Positions 25,160 through 32,871 of a stretch of 64,000 bases of DNA are shown here, in pieces. Position numbers and translations under genes: made by a program. This stretch comes from Rikenellaceae bacterium. Lineage in GTDB: Bacteria > Bacteroidota > Bacteroidia > Bacteroidales > Rikenellaceae. Where the stretch lies: assembly GCA_902362705.1 (NCBI GenBank), contig CABIXK010000004.1, forward strand, positions 1-64,000, written 5' to 3'. Under the pieces are notes generated by a model. That model saw nothing but the letters and a program-made list of their open reading frames with translations. It made no database searches and was not told the DNA's origin. Position 1 is the stretch's first letter. Each line of letters begins with the position of its first letter.

Positions 25160-26266
25160 TTATTTTTTCTCGATGCGGGCGCCGCGGACCTTATCCTCGG
25201 CCGTCACCCCTTCGGTGATCTCGATGTTGATGCCGTCCGAGAGGCCGATCTTCACCTCGCGGCGCTCGAAGGTCTGCTCCTCGTCGCCCTCGGGGCTGGT
25301 GAGCAGCTGCACGTAGCTCTTGTCGCCCTCGAACTCCACGCACCCCTCCGGGAGGGTCAGCACACCCTCGCGGCTCTCGATCACCACCGAGGCGTTGGCG
25401 CTGTAGCCGGCGCGGACGAAGACGTCGTCGGGGATTTTCACGGCGGCCTTCACCTCGAAGAGGATGATGCCGCTCTCCTCGGTCGCCTTGGGCGATACGT
25501 ACTCGAGCTCGGCGTCGAGCGAGACGTTCTGCAGGGCGCCGATGGTCAGCTTGACGGGCATCCCCTCGCGGAGCTTGCCCACGTCCGTCTCGTCGATGTT
25601 GCCCTGGAAGAGCATGTTGGACATGTCGGCGACCGTGGCGATCGTCGTGCCGTCGTTGAAGGTGTTGGACTGGATCACCGAGTTGCCGACCTTGATGGGC
25701 ACGTCGAGGATCATGCCCGTGATCGTCGAGCGGATCTGGGTGTTGCTCAGCTCCTTGTAGCGGCTCGAAATGCCGTTCTTGACGATCTCGAAGCTCTCCT
25801 TGGCGTTGGCCAGCTCCTCCTCGGCCTTGCGCAGCGACGTGCGCGCCTGCTCGAACTCCTCGTCCGAGACCACGCCCTGGCCGTGGAGCCGCTCCGTGCG
25901 CTCGAAGTCGCTGCGCAGCTGCGAGAGCGAGAGCTCGGCCACCGTCACGCGCGACTCGGCGCTCGAGAGCTGACCCATCTCCGGGACGACCTTCACCGTG
26001 GCGAGCACCTCGCCCTGGCGGACGATCTGTCCCGCCTCCTTGTAGACGGCCGAGATGATGCCCGAGATCTGGGGCTTGATGAGCACCTCGTCGCGGGGCT
26101 GCACCTTGCCCGTGGCCACCACGTACTGGCGCAGGGTGTCGGTTTTGGGCTGTACGATCGAGTAGACCACCTTGACCGGCTGGGTTTTCCGCCACAGGAA
26201 CCAGAAGGTCATGAGAAGCAGCGCTGCGAAGAGCACTCCCAGGAAGATTTTCAGAAATTTTTTCAT
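25160..26266 (-). CDS. MacA-like periplasmic adaptor (HlyD/RND membrane-fusion family)
   Basis: Adaptor of 368 residues linking the inner-membrane ABC exporter to TolC. It has one N-terminal membrane anchor (IFLGVLFAALLLMTFWFLW), a barrel-sandwich half-motif (VLIKPQISGIISAVYKEAGQ, about residue 62), and an alpha hairpin of about 70 residues (LSQLRSDFERTERLHGQGVV). The second lipoyl half follows (ITGMILDVPIKVGNSVIQSN), then beta-barrel and membrane-proximal domains ending ITEGVTAEDKVRGARIEKK. The order with the ATPase, two permeases and TolC indicates a MacAB-type exporter of peptides, lipids or macrolide-like compounds. Confidence 0.93.
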   Translation of the reverse strand: MKKFLKIFLGVLFAALLLMTFWFLWRKTQPVKVVYSIVQPKTDTLRQYVVATGKVQPRDEVLIKPQISGIISAVYKEAGQIVRQGEVLATVKVVPEMGQLSSAESRVTVAELSLSQLRSDFERTERLHGQGVVSDEEFEQARTSLRKAEEELANAKESFEIVKNGISSRYKELSNTQIRSTITGMILDVPIKVGNSVIQSNTFNDGTTIATVADMSNMLFQGNIDETDVGKLREGMPVKLTIGALQNVSLDAELEYVSPKATEESGIILFEVKAAVKIPDDVFVRAGYSANASVVIESREGVLTLPEGCVEFEGDKSYVQLLTSPEGDEEQTFERREVKIGLSDGINIEITEGVTAEDKVRGARIEKK

Positions 26267-26334
26267 ATCCGTTCGGTAATTATAATTCTCAATTCATCAT
26301 TCACAATCGAGGACCCCCTCTCCTCACGCAGGGA

Positions 26335-27594
26335 TCACTCCTCGCGGATGGCGTCGACGGCCTTGATGCTCAGTGCGCGCATGGCCGGGATGACGCCCGC
26401 CAGCAGGCTGCCCGTCACCAGGATCGCGAGGGCCAGGATGCCCATGCCGAAGGAGATCTGCCACGACACCTCGACCCCCTCCTGCGCCACGGTCACCGCC
26501 TGGTAGTAGATCGAGTCGGCCACCGACAGCACCCCCACGGCGGCCGTGAGGCCCAGCACGCCGGCGATGAAGGTGAGCACGAAGCTCTCGGAGAGGATCT
26601 GCGAGATGATGACCGTGGGCTTGGCGCCCAGGGCGCGGCGGATGCCGATCTCCTGCGTGCGCTCCTTGACCAGCACCAGCATGATGTTGCTCACGCCCAC
26701 GATGCCCGCCAGCAGCGTGCCCAGCCCCACGACCCACGTGAGGAAAGCGATGCCGAAGAAGAGCCCGTGCACCTTCTCGAACATCTCGGCCGTGGCCATG
26801 CACCACATGGCCTTCTCGTCGTCGGGCGCGATCAGGTGGCGGGCGTAGACCGTCTCGCGGCACGCCTGCTCGACCTGCTTGCTGGGCGTGCGCTCGTCGC
26901 CCGCCACGGCCAGCATGTGTATCTGGTTGCCGCGGCCGTACATCTGCTGCGCCAGCGTCACGGGCACGAAGGCCGTGCGCTCGATGTCGCTGAAGGTCAT
27001 CGCCTCGCTCTGCTTGCGGAGGACGCCCACGACGGTGAAGTAACTGTTGTTGAGCTTGATGATCTTGCCCGAGGGGTCCTGCCCTCCGGGGAAGAGGTCC
27101 TTCCAGATCTGGGTGCCGATGACGCACACCTTGCGCTTCTGCACCATGTCGACCTCGTTGATGAAGCGGCCGTAGAGCATCTTCTGGGGGTTGATCTTCT
27201 GGTAGTCGGGCGAGTAGCCCATGAGCGAGTAGTCGCCCTTGCGCTCCTCGTAGCTGCCGTGGATCTCGCCGCCCCAGTAGACGGCCGAGGCGTAGAGCAC
27301 CTCGGGCAGCTTCTTGACCGCCTCCACGTCGTCGTTGTCCATGCGCCAGTAGCGGTTCTTGGGCATGCCCTTGTAGGGGATGCCGGTCTGGGAGGGCTGC
27401 AGCAGCAGCGTGTTGGTCGAGAGGTCGCCCAGCTGGGCGCGGAACAGACGTCCCAGGCCCGTGCCGGCGCCCAGCATCACGATGAGCATGAAGATGCCCC
27501 AGAAGACGCCCAGCGCCGTCATGATGCTGCGCTTGCGGTTGCGGGAGATCGTTTGCCAGATCTCGTTCCAGCGGTCTATGTCGAAAAATCGCAT
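26335..27594 (-). CDS. MacB-like ABC transporter permease (second of two)
   Basis: Permease of 419 residues with the MacB/FtsX plan: TM1 near residues 22-45 (RKRSIMTALGVFWGIFMLIV), a large periplasmic MacB_PCD domain (about 50-270) with the family's YSLMGYSPDYQ and KVCVIGTQIWKDLFP, and three C-terminal helices with the FtsX core (ERTQEIGIRRALGAKPTVII). It lacks its own ATPase domain. The ATPase is the separate first gene of the operon. With the paralogous permease 10 bases upstream it should form a heterodimeric mechanotransmission exporter. Confidence 0.93.
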   Translation of the reverse strand: MRFFDIDRWNEIWQTISRNRKRSIMTALGVFWGIFMLIVMLGAGTGLGRLFRAQLGDLSTNTLLLQPSQTGIPYKGMPKNRYWRMDNDDVEAVKKLPEVLYASAVYWGGEIHGSYEERKGDYSLMGYSPDYQKINPQKMLYGRFINEVDMVQKRKVCVIGTQIWKDLFPGGQDPSGKIIKLNNSYFTVVGVLRKQSEAMTFSDIERTAFVPVTLAQQMYGRGNQIHMLAVAGDERTPSKQVEQACRETVYARHLIAPDDEKAMWCMATAEMFEKVHGLFFGIAFLTWVVGLGTLLAGIVGVSNIMLVLVKERTQEIGIRRALGAKPTVIISQILSESFVLTFIAGVLGLTAAVGVLSVADSIYYQAVTVAQEGVEVSWQISFGMGILALAILVTGSLLAGVIPAMRALSIKAVDAIREE

Positions 27595-27604
27595 CGTCGG
27601 TCTC

Positions 27605-28858
27605 TTATTTGTTGTATCGCAGCGCGTCTATCGTTTTGAGCTGGGCGGCGCGGTAGGCCGGCACGTAGCCGGCGATGAGCCCCGCGACGACGAGCACCAG
27701 CGTGGCGCTCACGGCCACGCCCAGGTCGAGCGTCGGGTCGAGGAATACGGTGCCCATGCCGCGGCCCGAGGGGGTCGCCTGCCCCACGACGAGCCCCACG
27801 AGCTCCATGACGGCCACGCCGAGCACCATGCCGATGTAGCCGAAGGCGGCGGTGATGAGGACCGACTCGGTGAGGATCAGCCGGATGATCGACGCCGGCT
27901 TGGCCCCCAGCGCCTTGCGTATGCCGAACTCGGCCGTGCGCTCCGAGACGGTCACCAGCATGATGTTGCTCACGCCCACGACGCCCGCCAGCAGCGTGCC
28001 CAGGCCGATGATCCAGATGAAGGCGTTGATGCCCGCGAAGACCATCGAGAAGCTCTTGTAGCGCTCCATGTTGTTGTCGATCCATATGGCGCTCCGGTCC
28101 TCGGGGTCGAAGTAGTGCTCGGCCGAGAGGCGGCGCAGCAGCCGCTTCTCGAAATCCTCCAGCGCCTGGTCGGTCTCGAGGCCCTGCACCGTGATGATGG
28201 CGTTGTCGACCACGGGGTCGTTGGCCGCGTAGAGCAGCTGGCCCGTGGTCAGCGGGATGTAGCACGACGAGCTGTTGCGCTGCGCGTCGCCCTCCATGAC
28301 GCCGATGATGCGGAAGACCGAGCTGCCCACCTTGACCTCCTTGCCCAGCGGGTCGCCCCCCTTGAAGAGGATGCGGCGCATGGGCTCGTCGATGACGATC
28401 ACCTTGCGGTATTCGGCCACGTCGGTGTCGTTGATGAAGCGCCCCGAGGAGAGCTTGCGCCCCTCGATGCGGGCGATCTTGGGCAGCGCGCCGCGCATCC
28501 ACACCGAGGTGAACTCCTTGCCGTAGGTGGCCTTCTGGCCGCTGAACCACGAGTTGGCCGCCACCTCCTCCACCTCGGGAAATTCGCGCGCAATGATCTC
28601 CAGGTCGCTGTTGCGCATGCGGATGTGGCGCCCCTTCTGGTAGCCCTTGTAGGGCTTGGAGGTCCAGCCGCCGTAGAGGTCGATCGAGTTGACGGCGTAG
28701 TCGCCGAAGTTCGACTCCACGCCGTGCTTCAGTCCGTTGCCTGAGCCGAGCAGGATGGCCAGCATGAAGATACCCCACGCTACCGAGAAGCCCGTGAGGC
28801 AGGTGCGCAGCTTGTTGCGCCGCACCGAGGTCCAGATTTCCAGCAGCAGCTCCCTCAT
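27605..28858 (-). CDS. MacB-like ABC transporter permease (first of two)
   Basis: Permease of 417 residues, paralogous to the next gene: TM1 (RTCLTGFSVAWGIFMLAILL), a periplasmic MacB_PCD domain with VEEVAANSWFSGQ and YRKVIVIDEPMRRILFKGGD, then FtsX helices with ERTAEFGIRKALGAKPASII and VAGLIAGYVPAYRAAQ. The ATG at 28858 overlaps the stop of the ATPase gene by four bases (ATGA), so translation is coupled. A longer upstream frame reads through the ATPase gene and is rejected. It works with the ATPase, the other permease, the adaptor and TolC. Confidence 0.93.
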   Translation of the reverse strand: MRELLLEIWTSVRRNKLRTCLTGFSVAWGIFMLAILLGSGNGLKHGVESNFGDYAVNSIDLYGGWTSKPYKGYQKGRHIRMRNSDLEIIAREFPEVEEVAANSWFSGQKATYGKEFTSVWMRGALPKIARIEGRKLSSGRFINDTDVAEYRKVIVIDEPMRRILFKGGDPLGKEVKVGSSVFRIIGVMEGDAQRNSSSCYIPLTTGQLLYAANDPVVDNAIITVQGLETDQALEDFEKRLLRRLSAEHYFDPEDRSAIWIDNNMERYKSFSMVFAGINAFIWIIGLGTLLAGVVGVSNIMLVTVSERTAEFGIRKALGAKPASIIRLILTESVLITAAFGYIGMVLGVAVMELVGLVVGQATPSGRGMGTVFLDPTLDLGVAVSATLVLVVAGLIAGYVPAYRAAQLKTIDALRYNK

Positions 28859-29544
28859 CGCCGTCCCAGTCCCGTTTCTTCGATGGTGGCGATCAGGCCG
28901 TCCTTCAGACGGATGATCTTGTCGGTCTGGTCGGCGATCGACTGCTCGTGCGTGACGCAGATGATCGTCATGCCCATGTCGACGTTGACGCTCCGCAGCA
29001 GGTTCATCACCTCCTGCGAGGTGGCGCTGTCGAGGGCGCCCGTGGGCTCGTCGGCCAGGATGATGCGGGGCTTGTTTATAAGTGCGCGGGCGATGGCCAC
29101 GCGCTGCTTCTGGCCGCCCGACATCTCGTTGGGCATGTGGTCGGCCCACTGCTTGAGCCCCAGCATGTCGAGATATTCGAGCGCCAGGGCGTTGCGCTTG
29201 CGGCGCGACATGCCCTGGTAATAGAGCGGCAGGGCGACGTTCTCCATCGCGTTCTTGTAGTTGATGAGGTTGAACGACTGGAAGATGTAGCCGATCATGT
29301 TGTTGCGCGCGGCGGCCGCCTGCGTCTCCGAAAGGTTCTTGATGAGCCGCCCGGCGAGGTAGTAGTTGCCGCTGTCGTAGTCGTCGAGGATGCCGAGGAT
29401 GTTGAGCAGCGTCGACTTGCCCGAGCCCGAGGCGCCCATGATCGAGACCAGCTCGCCCTCCTCGACCGAGAGGTCGATGCCCTTCAGCACGTGGAGGGGC
29501 GAACCGTTGTTGTAGGTTTTGTTGATGTTCTCCAGTTTGATCAT
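28855..29544 (-). CDS. ABC transporter ATP-binding protein (MacB/LolD-type)
   Basis: ATPase of 229 residues that drives the two permeases. Motifs in order: Walker A GASGSGKSTLLNILG (about residue 36), a Q-loop in FQSFNLINYKNAMENVALPL, signature SGGQKQRVAIARAL, Walker B RIILADEPTGALDS, and the H-loop ICVTHEQSIADQTDKIIRL. The subfamily (LolD, MacB, FtsE) is the one coupled to FtsX-like permeases. It is the first gene of the efflux operon and has a well-spaced Bacteroidota promoter about 90 bases upstream. The short LxDG end lacks any regulatory extension. Confidence 0.95.
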   Translation of the reverse strand: MIKLENINKTYNNGSPLHVLKGIDLSVEEGELVSIMGASGSGKSTLLNILGILDDYDSGNYYLAGRLIKNLSETQAAAARNNMIGYIFQSFNLINYKNAMENVALPLYYQGMSRRKRNALALEYLDMLGLKQWADHMPNEMSGGQKQRVAIARALINKPRIILADEPTGALDSATSQEVMNLLRSVNVDMGMTIICVTHEQSIADQTDKIIRLKDGLIATIEETGLGRR

Positions 29545-29633
29545 CTCTCTGTATGCGATAAAGCGCTTGTATTCACGCCGTTCTGTCTTTTGCGGGCCGA
29601 TGCGGATCGTAACTTTCCGCCTGCTATCGGTGA

Positions 29634-29663
29634 CAAATATACGGATTAAATTTTGAAAAACAA
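29634..29663 (-). promoter_or_regulatory. Promoter of the MacAB-TolC-like operon
   Basis: On the minus strand TTG (29661-29663) is followed after exactly 19 bases by TATATTTG (29634-29641), the Bacteroidota -33/-7 arrangement. The predicted leader to the ATPase gene is about 80 bases. This is the best-formed promoter in the window. Confidence 0.7.
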
Positions 29664-30274
29664 CTATTTTTTATCGAAAATCAATAAAAACTTACCCCCC
29701 CCGATAATGAGCGGTTGCGATTCGTCGCGGGAGGGGCGCGATGAAGCGGCGCACGGGGTTGCGGGGCGGGATTTCGGTGCCCGGTTGCGGCGGTGTGCGG
29801 TGGGTGCGGCGTGCGATGCCATGCGGCGGTGCAGTGCGGTTCCGGGCGCGGTGCGGCGTCGCGCGGGGTTGCGGGGCAGGATTTCGGTGCCCGGTTGCGG
29901 TGTGGTGCGGGTCGGCGGTGTGCGGTGGGTGCGGCGTGCGATGCCATGCGGCGGTGCAGTGCGGTTCCGGACGCGGTGCGCCGCCGCGCGATTTCGGCAC
30001 GGGGCTGGCTCCCGGCGCCTGCCGGCGCGGCACGAGGGCCGCATGTGGCGGGAGGGCGGAGCATGGATGGTGGGGGACCGACATTTCAGGTATAACGCGC
30101 CGCGTGCGGAAATATTGCTCCAGCGGGCCGGTTTATGCGCTGTTCGGGCGCGTTGGATCGTCGGAACGGACACATGGTGGGGCGGGTGTCGGTCGGCAGG
30201 GCCTTTGCGCGGCCTCTGCGAGCGTGGGGTGGGTGCGGTCGGTGGGGCGGGCGGAGCCGAAAGGGCGGGGCGCG
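29664..30274. other. Gene-free gap with a tandem duplication
   Basis: No credible gene: the open frames are Arg/Ala/Gly/Pro-rich shadows with no domain on either strand. The stretch carries a tandem repeat and is strongly skewed, with a G-rich plus strand. The efflux promoter bounds it at one side and the end of a small minus-strand gene at the other. Confidence 0.6.
29755..29990. repeat. Tandem duplication of about 110-125 bp
   Basis: Unit 1 (29755-29864) begins GGGGTTGCGGGGCGGGATTT. Unit 2 (29865-29990) begins GGGGTTGCGGGGCAGGATTT. Both continue with GGTGCCCGGTTGCGG and, later, the same GCGTGCGATGCCATGCGGCG block. Unit 2 has about 15 extra bases after GGTTGCGG. A third, truncated beginning (GATTTCGG) follows. 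Confidence 0.8.
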
Positions 30275-30667
30275 TCAGCGGAGGAGGGAGAGGTGCCGGC
30301 CGAGGCGGTGGAGCCAGCGCGTGGCGTGGCGGAGGTGGACCTCCTGCAGGGCGGCGTCGCGCAGGCGCAGGCTGTCGGCGGCGGGGATGACGCTGTAGCT
30401 GTCGATCTCCAGCAGGTCGTTGCGGTAGTGGATGGGGATGAAGCGGCCCGTGCGGCCGACATAGGCGAAGTGCATCTCGGGGGCGCGCAGGCGGCGGCCG
30501 TCGATCGGCTCGAAGTGGGTGAGCGCAAGGAGCGTGTATCCCTCCGTGCGGCCCGCGATTTCGAAGCGCACGGCAAGCGACGGGTCGTCGGGGCATCCGA
30601 TGTCGGTCTTTCTGAAGGCGGCCAGCGCGCGCAGCGTCTCCGCCGCCCTTCGGTCGAGTGATTTCAT
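30275..30667 (-). CDS. Small hypothetical protein (DUF6908-like pattern)
   Basis: From the ATG at 30667 this encodes 130 residues: MKSLDRRAAETLRALAAF, a mixed alpha/beta middle (LALTHFEPIDGRRLRAPEMH, then FIPIHYRNDLLEIDSYSVIP), and a basic helical end (HLRHATRWLHRLGRHLSLLR). The middle resembles small DUF6908-type proteins of Bacteroidota mobile elements, but that match is from memory and weak. A longer frame runs upstream over the tRNA and its terminator and is rejected. It stands alone between a repeat-rich gap and tRNA-Arg, which would suit a leftover of an element once inserted near the tRNA. No function is assigned. Confidence 0.5.
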   Translation of the reverse strand: MKSLDRRAAETLRALAAFRKTDIGCPDDPSLAVRFEIAGRTEGYTLLALTHFEPIDGRRLRAPEMHFAYVGRTGRFIPIHYRNDLLEIDSYSVIPAADSLRLRDAALQEVHLRHATRWLHRLGRHLSLLR

Positions 30668-30847
30668 CGCGGTGGGGATTGGGTGGGCCGGCGGGCGGGC
30701 GGGGCGTACTGCCGCTGCCTCCGGTCCGTTTTCCGCTCCAATATTCGTACCGTGCTGCGCGGGGCGCAGGCGGGTGCGTTTGCGGTGCCGCTGCGCCGAT
30801 GAGACCGGCGGATGGCCGCTTCGGCGCGTGGCTCCCTGCAAACGCAA

Positions 30848-30874
30848 GAAAGAGAGCCTTTTGGACTCTCTTTC
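30848..30874 (-). terminator. Terminator after tRNA-Arg
   Basis: The stem GAAAGAGAG-CC / GG-(A)-CTCTCTTTC with a TTTT loop lies immediately 3' of the tRNA on the minus strand. It is nearly symmetrical, so it may also work in the other direction. Confidence 0.65.
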
Positions 30875-30879
30875 TTCAG

Positions 30880-30953
30880 TGACACCGACAGGACTCAAAC
30901 CTGTAACCTTCTGATCCGTAGTCAGATGCTCTATTCAATTAAGCTACGGTGCC
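30880..30953 (-). tRNA. tRNA-Arg(ACG)
   Basis: The minus strand folds into a full cloverleaf. Acceptor GGCACCG pairs with CGGTGTC (one G-U), the D arm GAGC closes around TTAATTGAATA, and the anticodon stem TCTGA/TCAGA holds loop CTACGGA with anticodon ACG. The T arm is ACAGG-TTTGAGT-CCTGT, and the discriminator base is A. CCA is not encoded. Anticodon ACG (A34 read as inosine) decodes CGU/CGC/CGA arginine codons. Confidence 0.95.
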
Positions 30954-31025
30954 GAATTGCGATGCAAATATAAGGCGAAAAATCGGAACCCGCAAACTTT
31001 TTACGAAGAATTTTTAATAAAAATA

Positions 31026-31064
31026 AATACAACGAAGAGCCGCAAAGGGTCACTCCGTTGTATT
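31026..31064 (-). terminator. Terminator after the TlpA-like lipoprotein gene
   Basis: AATACAACG and CGTTGTATT form a nine-base perfect outer stem 25 bases past the gene's stop, with a further partly paired interior. The minus strand continues with a T-rich run. Confidence 0.65.
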
Positions 31065-31088
31065 TCAGTGTGTTGTCGATTTTCTCTG

Positions 31089-32162
31089 TCAGGGCATCGC
31101 TTCGGCCAGTTTTTGCATCAGCGCCTCGCCGTGGAGGTTCCGGGCGACGATCACCCCGTCGGGCGAGATGAGGAAATTGGAGGGAATGGCCCGTATGCCG
31201 TAGCGCTCGGCCGCGTCGGCAGCCGCTTCGTCGGGGCTGTTCACCACGTGGACCCATGCCGTATCGTCGCGGCTGGCGAGCGCGCGCCACTGCTCCGCGT
31301 CGGGCCGCAGCGCCACGGCGTAGATCTCCAGCCCGCGGGGGTGGTAGGCGGCGTAGGCGGCGCGGAGCGCAGGCAGCTCCTCCATGCAGGGGCGGCACCA
31401 GGTCGACCAGAAGTCGAGCAGCACCCAGCGTCCCGGCCCCACGAGCGACGAGAGCGCCGTGGGCTTGCCCGCCGGATCGGGCAGTACGAGGTCGGTATAG
31501 CGGCTGCCGACCGAGCTCCGCTCCAGCTGCTCGGCGTAGCGGCGCACGCTCTCCAGCGCGGGGTTGCGTCTCAGCGCCTCGGGGAAGCGGTCGAGCTCCC
31601 GGCGCAGGGTGGCCGGATCGCCCGCGGCGCGGCGGGCATAGAGGAGGGCCCCCAGCAGGTCGTCGTGGTGGGCCTCCATCGTCTGGCCGGGAATCTGCCG
31701 GTAGAGGCTGCCCAGCGAGTCGGCCATCCGGTCGCGCTCGGGCGATGCGGGGAGCTGCTCGAGGGCCAGGAGCTCGGGCATGAGGGCGATCTGCCGGGCG
31801 CTCATGGCGTCGAGCGCGTCGTTGAGCGGGGTGCCGACGATGCGCCACGGGCGCAGGTCGCCGCTCGCGACGAGGCGTATGTCGCCCGCCTCGAGCAGGA
31901 CCGGGTCGGGGCCCAGGCGCCGGTCCCCGTGCCGCATCTCGGCCACGAGGGGCTGCGCGAGGCGCCCTTCGATGCGGAAGGTGCTGTCGGAGCCGATGAC
32001 GGCCGCGGCGATGAGCCGCCCCTCCTCGAACGTGGAGCAGAGGCGCAGCGTGTCGCCCGGGGCGAGGCCCGGCGCGCCCGCGAGCGTGTAGCGGAAGGTG
32101 TCGCCGCAGCCCGTGAGCAGGGCGCAGAGGGCCGAGGCGGCGAGGGGTGCGAATGGTTTCAT
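31089..32162 (-). CDS. TlpA-like thioredoxin lipoprotein with DUF4369-type N-terminus
   Basis: Envelope thiol-disulfide protein of 357 residues. It has a lipoprotein signal (MKPFAPLAASALCALLTGC, Cys19), a DUF4369-like beta domain (FRYTLAGAPGLAPGDTLRLC, about residues 23-130), and a C-terminal thioredoxin fold from about 215. The active site is WVLLDFWSTWCRPCMEELPA, with a CxxC pair, and the cis-proline region is RYGIRAIPSNFLISPDG. Such proteins are attached to the outer or inner membrane of Bacteroidota and reduce or isomerise disulfides of unknown partners. A paralogue lies on the other side of ruvC. The gene has its own downstream terminator. Confidence 0.88.
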   Translation of the reverse strand: MKPFAPLAASALCALLTGCGDTFRYTLAGAPGLAPGDTLRLCSTFEEGRLIAAAVIGSDSTFRIEGRLAQPLVAEMRHGDRRLGPDPVLLEAGDIRLVASGDLRPWRIVGTPLNDALDAMSARQIALMPELLALEQLPASPERDRMADSLGSLYRQIPGQTMEAHHDDLLGALLYARRAAGDPATLRRELDRFPEALRRNPALESVRRYAEQLERSSVGSRYTDLVLPDPAGKPTALSSLVGPGRWVLLDFWSTWCRPCMEELPALRAAYAAYHPRGLEIYAVALRPDAEQWRALASRDDTAWVHVVNSPDEAAADAAERYGIRAIPSNFLISPDGVIVARNLHGEALMQKLAEAMP

Positions 32163-32180
32163 CTCTCTGGTTTTTATTCG

Positions 32181-32798
32181 TTATTTGAGCTCCCGGTCGG
32201 GGTGGGCGCGCAGGAACTGCTCCCAGCTCTGCGATCCGCTCTTCGAGGCGGCCTTCCGGCCGCCGCCGAGCCCCTTCACGCGCTCGTCGCCGAGCAGGGC
32301 GCAGAGCGGTCCCGAGGTGGCGTAGTAGTGGCACAGGGCCACGGCCATGCCGTCGGTGGCGTCGAGCCGCCGGGGCGGAACCTCGATCGCGAGCGTGCGG
32401 CAGACGATCGACGCCACCTGCTCCTTGGTGGCGGCGCCGCGGCCCGTGATCGCCTGCTTGATACGCATGGGGGCGTACTCGGTGACGGCCAGACCGCGGC
32501 TCAACGCCGCGGCCATCGCCACCCCTTGGGCGCGGCCGAGCTTGAGCATCGACTGCACGTTCTCGCCGAAGAAGGGCGATTCGAGCGCCACCTCGCGCGG
32601 GCGGTATTCGTCGACGAGCGCACCCACGCGCTCGAAGATGCGGCGCAGCTTGTCGTAGGGGTCGCCGATGCGGTGCAGGTCGATGTCGCCCAGCACCACC
32701 GGGCGGAGCGTGCGCCCCTCGACCTCCAGGATGCCGTAGCCCATATAATTGGTGCCGGGGTCGATGCCCATGATGCGGAAGCGGTCCGAAGATTTCAT
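32181..32798 (-). CDS. ruvC: Crossover junction endodeoxyribonuclease RuvC
   Basis: RuvC resolves Holliday junctions together with RuvAB. The 205-residue protein shows the first catalytic aspartate in IMGIDPGTNYMGYGI, the acidic motif VALESPFFGENVQSMLKLGR (Glu), and the C-terminal DATDGMAVALCHYY with two aspartates. These four acidic residues bind the metal ions. It carries a C-terminal extension of about 30 residues after the core (KGLGGGRKAASKSGSQSW). A terminator separates it from the upstream TlpA-like gene, so it is probably transcribed on its own or with the downstream TlpA-like gene 18 bases further. Confidence 0.96.
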   Translation of the reverse strand: MKSSDRFRIMGIDPGTNYMGYGILEVEGRTLRPVVLGDIDLHRIGDPYDKLRRIFERVGALVDEYRPREVALESPFFGENVQSMLKLGRAQGVAMAAALSRGLAVTEYAPMRIKQAITGRGAATKEQVASIVCRTLAIEVPPRRLDATDGMAVALCHYYATSGPLCALLGDERVKGLGGGRKAASKSGSQSWEQFLRAHPDRELK

Positions 32799-32807
32799 GG
32801 CGTGCGG

Positions 32808-32848
32808 AAGAAAAGCCCCTCCGACCCGGATGGCCGGAGCGGAGGGGC
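32808..32848 (-). terminator. Terminator between a tlpA-like gene and ruvC
   Basis: GCCCCTCCG pairs perfectly with CGGAGGGGC (32815-32848), and the minus strand then reads TTTTCTTC, a classic rho-independent signal for the upstream TlpA-like transcript. Confidence 0.75.
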
Positions 32849-32871
32849 GGTGGATGTGCGGGTGGGGCTGC

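Noticed and set aside
29653..30390. Long Arg/Gly/Ala-rich frames in the repeat gap
   Set aside because: No domain, no similarity pattern, and the frame runs through a tandem repeat. Both strands are open only because of base composition.
30880..30953. tRNA-Arg as the attachment site of the mob element
   Set aside because: The integrase and mob genes are 23 kb away and adjoin mnmE. No repeat of the tRNA 3' end was found near the element.
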